From Acidobacteriaceae bacterium (lineage in GTDB: Bacteria; Acidobacteriota; Terriglobia; Terriglobales; Acidobacteriaceae), in NCBI GenBank assembly GCA_003140655.1, contig PLKR01000650.1:1-5817 (forward strand): 5,817 bases of DNA. Direction: 5' to 3'. Shown here piece after piece: positions 4,204 through 5,817 of this stretch (its first letter is position 1; each line of letters opens with the position of its first letter). The position numbers were made by a program, and so were the translations under genes. The notes under the pieces were generated by a model. It did not search any database and was not told the DNA's origin. It saw only the letters and a list, made by a program, of their open reading frames with translations.

Positions 4204-5817
4204 CTACGCTGCTCCGAAACGGACCGAGACTAGCTTCGACACGCCAGGCTCCTGCATGGTTACGCCGTAGAGCACAGGCGCAATGCTCATCGTCTTCTTG
4301 CTGTGCGTGATGAGGACGAACTGCGTCTTGATGCTCATCTCTTTCACCAGGTCGGTGAAGCGGGCGATGTTGGCCTCGTCCAGAGGAGCGTCGACTTCGT
4401 CGAGGATGCAGAACGGGCTCGGTGTGTACTGGAAGATGCCGACCAGCAGCGCGAGCGCGGTGAGCGCCTTTTCGCCTCCTGAGAGCAATAACACACTCTG
4501 CAGGCGCTTGCCGGGAGGAGAAGCGACTACGTCAATGCCGCTCTCGGCGGAGTTTTCCTCATCAGTCAGCTTCATGAAGGCGTGGCCGCCGCCAAAAAGC
4601 TTTTTGAAAGTCTCTCCGAAGTTCTCGTTGATCTTGGTGAAGGCCTCCTGGAACTTCTGGCGCGAGACTTCGTCGATCTCGCGGATGGTGGCGGTTGTGT
4701 TCTCGATCGATGAGATGAGGTCTTTGCGCTGGGCGTCGAGGAAGGTGTGGCGCTCGGCAGTCTCGCGGTACTCTTCGAGCGCCATCATGTTCACCGGGCC
4801 CATGGCTTCGAGTTTGGCGCGCATCTCGCGATAAGAGTGATCGCAGGCTACGAGTTCGTCGCCCTTTAGGAGGATGATTGTCGTGTCGGCCAACAAGGCG
4901 GCGCGTTCAACTCCGAGTTCGTTCAGACAAGTTTCCGACATGTACATGGCGTCGGCCTGCAGCTTGGCGGCAGCCGCCTGGAGTTCACCCCGGCGGTCGC
5001 GGGCCTGGTCGAGAAGTTGGCGGGCGCCGCGCAGAAGTTCGTCGATTTCAGCGAGGCGGGCGCGGAGTTGGTCCTTTTCGAATTGAAGCAAACCCTCCCG
5101 AGCCTGGCCCGCGTTGCGCTCGGCCGCGAAGTCGGCGGCTTGCTGTTCGAGTCGGAGGTTTTCGGTTTCGCGCTGCAGCTTTTCAGCGGCGGCCGCATCG
5201 ATCTGCGAGGCGAGATCATGAAGGCGCTCACTCATTTCGCTGAACAGAGAGTCGATGCGTCCGAGCGCAGCAGTCGCAGAGCGATGGCGCTCTTCCAGCC
5301 CCGCGACCCGGGCCACGCGCTGTGAACTGCTTTGCGCCGCATCTTCGCGACGCTGTCGCAGGGCACCGAGAGATTCCTGGGCTGACGCGATTTGCTGCTC
5401 GAGTTGAGCGCGACTTTGTTCCGCCGCGGCGATTTCCTCCTGACGCGCCGTGATAATCGATTCCTGCTCGGCTCGTTCGGCAGCAAGGCGGCGTAGCTCC
5501 GCTTGCGAAATGCCCATGCGCTCAGTGACGCGGGCCATCTCGGAATCAAGCTGCTGCAGCATGTGGCCAGAGGTCATCGACTGGCGCTCGGCTTCTCGCT
5601 TTTCACCTTCGAGACGTTCCAGCAAGGAAGCGAAGTCTTTAATTTCCCGGCCGAGAGTCAGCACCCTCATCTCTTCTTCGCGGAGAGCGCGCTCCAGGTC
5701 TTCGAGCTGGCGGAGAACTTCGCGGAGTTCGCGCTTCATTGAAAGCGGGCCTTCGGCGCGCTGTTTGCCGCCGGTGACGGTAACGTTGTGGAAGCATTCT
5801 CCGGATTGCGAAAGGAA
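4204..5817 (-). CDS. smc: Chromosome segregation/condensation ATPase SMC, C-terminal part (runs off right edge)
   Basis: The frame is open from the right edge to a TAG at 4206-4204, giving 537 residues, somewhat under half of a typical bacterial SMC of about 1,200. The ATG at 5739-5737 is internal: the 26 codons before it continue the same protein (ECFHNVTVTGGKQR, the segment leaving the hinge). A long Glu/Arg/Ala/Gln-rich antiparallel coiled-coil arm follows (visible residues about 27-335). Then come the head motifs: MGPVNMMALEEY (339-350), LFGGGHAFMKL (407-417), the ABC signature LLSGGEKALTAL (444-455), Walker B with D-loop FCILDEVDAPLDEAN (469-483), and the switch-region histidine in LITHSKKTM (502-510). 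Walker A and the Q-loop are in the missing N-terminal half. SMC works with ScpA and ScpB to compact and segregate the chromosome. The ending YGVTMQEPGVSKLVSVRF matches the usual SMC C-terminus, so the 3' end is intact. Confidence 0.98.
   Translation of the reverse strand, partial: FLSQSGECFHNVTVTGGKQRAEGPLSMKRELREVLRQLEDLERALREEEMRVLTLGREIKDFASLLERLEGEKREAERQSMTSGHMLQQLDSEMARVTERMGISQAELRRLAAERAEQESIITARQEEIAAAEQSRAQLEQQIASAQESLGALRQRREDAAQSSSQRVARVAGLEERHRSATAALGRIDSLFSEMSERLHDLASQIDAAAAEKLQRETENLRLEQQAADFAAERNAGQAREGLLQFEKDQLRARLAEIDELLRGARQLLDQARDRRGELQAAAAKLQADAMYMSETCLNELGVERAALLADTTIILLKGDELVACDHSYREMRAKLEAMGPVNMMALEEYRETAERHTFLDAQRKDLISSIENTTATIREIDEVSRQKFQEAFTKINENFGETFKKLFGGGHAFMKLTDEENSAESGIDVVASPPGKRLQSVLLLSGGEKALTALALLVGIFQYTPSPFCILDEVDAPLDEANIARFTDLVKEMSIKTQFVLITHSKKTMSIAPVLYGVTMQEPGVSKLVSVRFGAA

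Noticed and set aside
4283..4834. Plus-strand open frame of 183 codons opposite smc
   Set aside because: It is a Ser/Arg-rich antisense shadow of the conserved SMC head; the minus-strand frame carries all the ABC ATPase motifs.

Overview
The window looks like ordinary chromosomal DNA from an acidobacterium, probably class Terriglobia (the Koribacter/Sulfotelmatobacter/Edaphobacter neighbourhood). This placement rests on recall: the small Fis-type helix-turn-helix protein and the post-hinge stretch of SMC read like the versions seen in that group. Base composition is moderately GC-rich and even across the window. I see no insertion sequence, phage gene, CRISPR array, tRNA or rRNA, and no patch of clearly foreign composition.

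Layout from left to right: (1) the N-terminal 67 codons of a short-chain dehydrogenase/reductase on the minus strand, running off the left edge. (2) A 363-bp divergent intergenic region with a good sigma-70-type promoter facing right, a predicted leader of about 190 nt, and a compact set of overlapping palindromes just before the ribosome binding site. (3) A plus-strand gene for an exported, cysteine-free protein of 442 residues, with an Ala/Pro/Gln linker, TPR-like helices and a C-terminal beta-rich domain that resembles an OB fold. (4) A strong hairpin terminator shared with the convergent genes to its right. (5) A minus-strand cluster transcribed purC, then a CvpA-family membrane protein gene, then a 92-residue Fis-type DNA-binding protein with a GTG start. 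This cluster has its own near-consensus promoter upstream of purC. (6) A 342-bp gap without a convincing gene. (7) The C-terminal 537 codons of the chromosome-condensation ATPase gene smc, minus strand, running off the right edge.

Functionally, the right two thirds combine chromosome organisation (SMC), one step of purine biosynthesis (PurC), a CvpA-family membrane protein and a small nucleoid/regulatory-type protein (Fis-like). The left third holds an unrelated oxidoreductase and a cell-envelope TPR protein. I do not see evidence of a novel multi-gene system. The points most worth a second look are the TPR plus OB-like architecture, the alternating palindrome in its leader, the orphan Fis-like protein downstream of purC-cvpA, and the promoter-proximal purC start that lacks a Shine-Dalgarno sequence.
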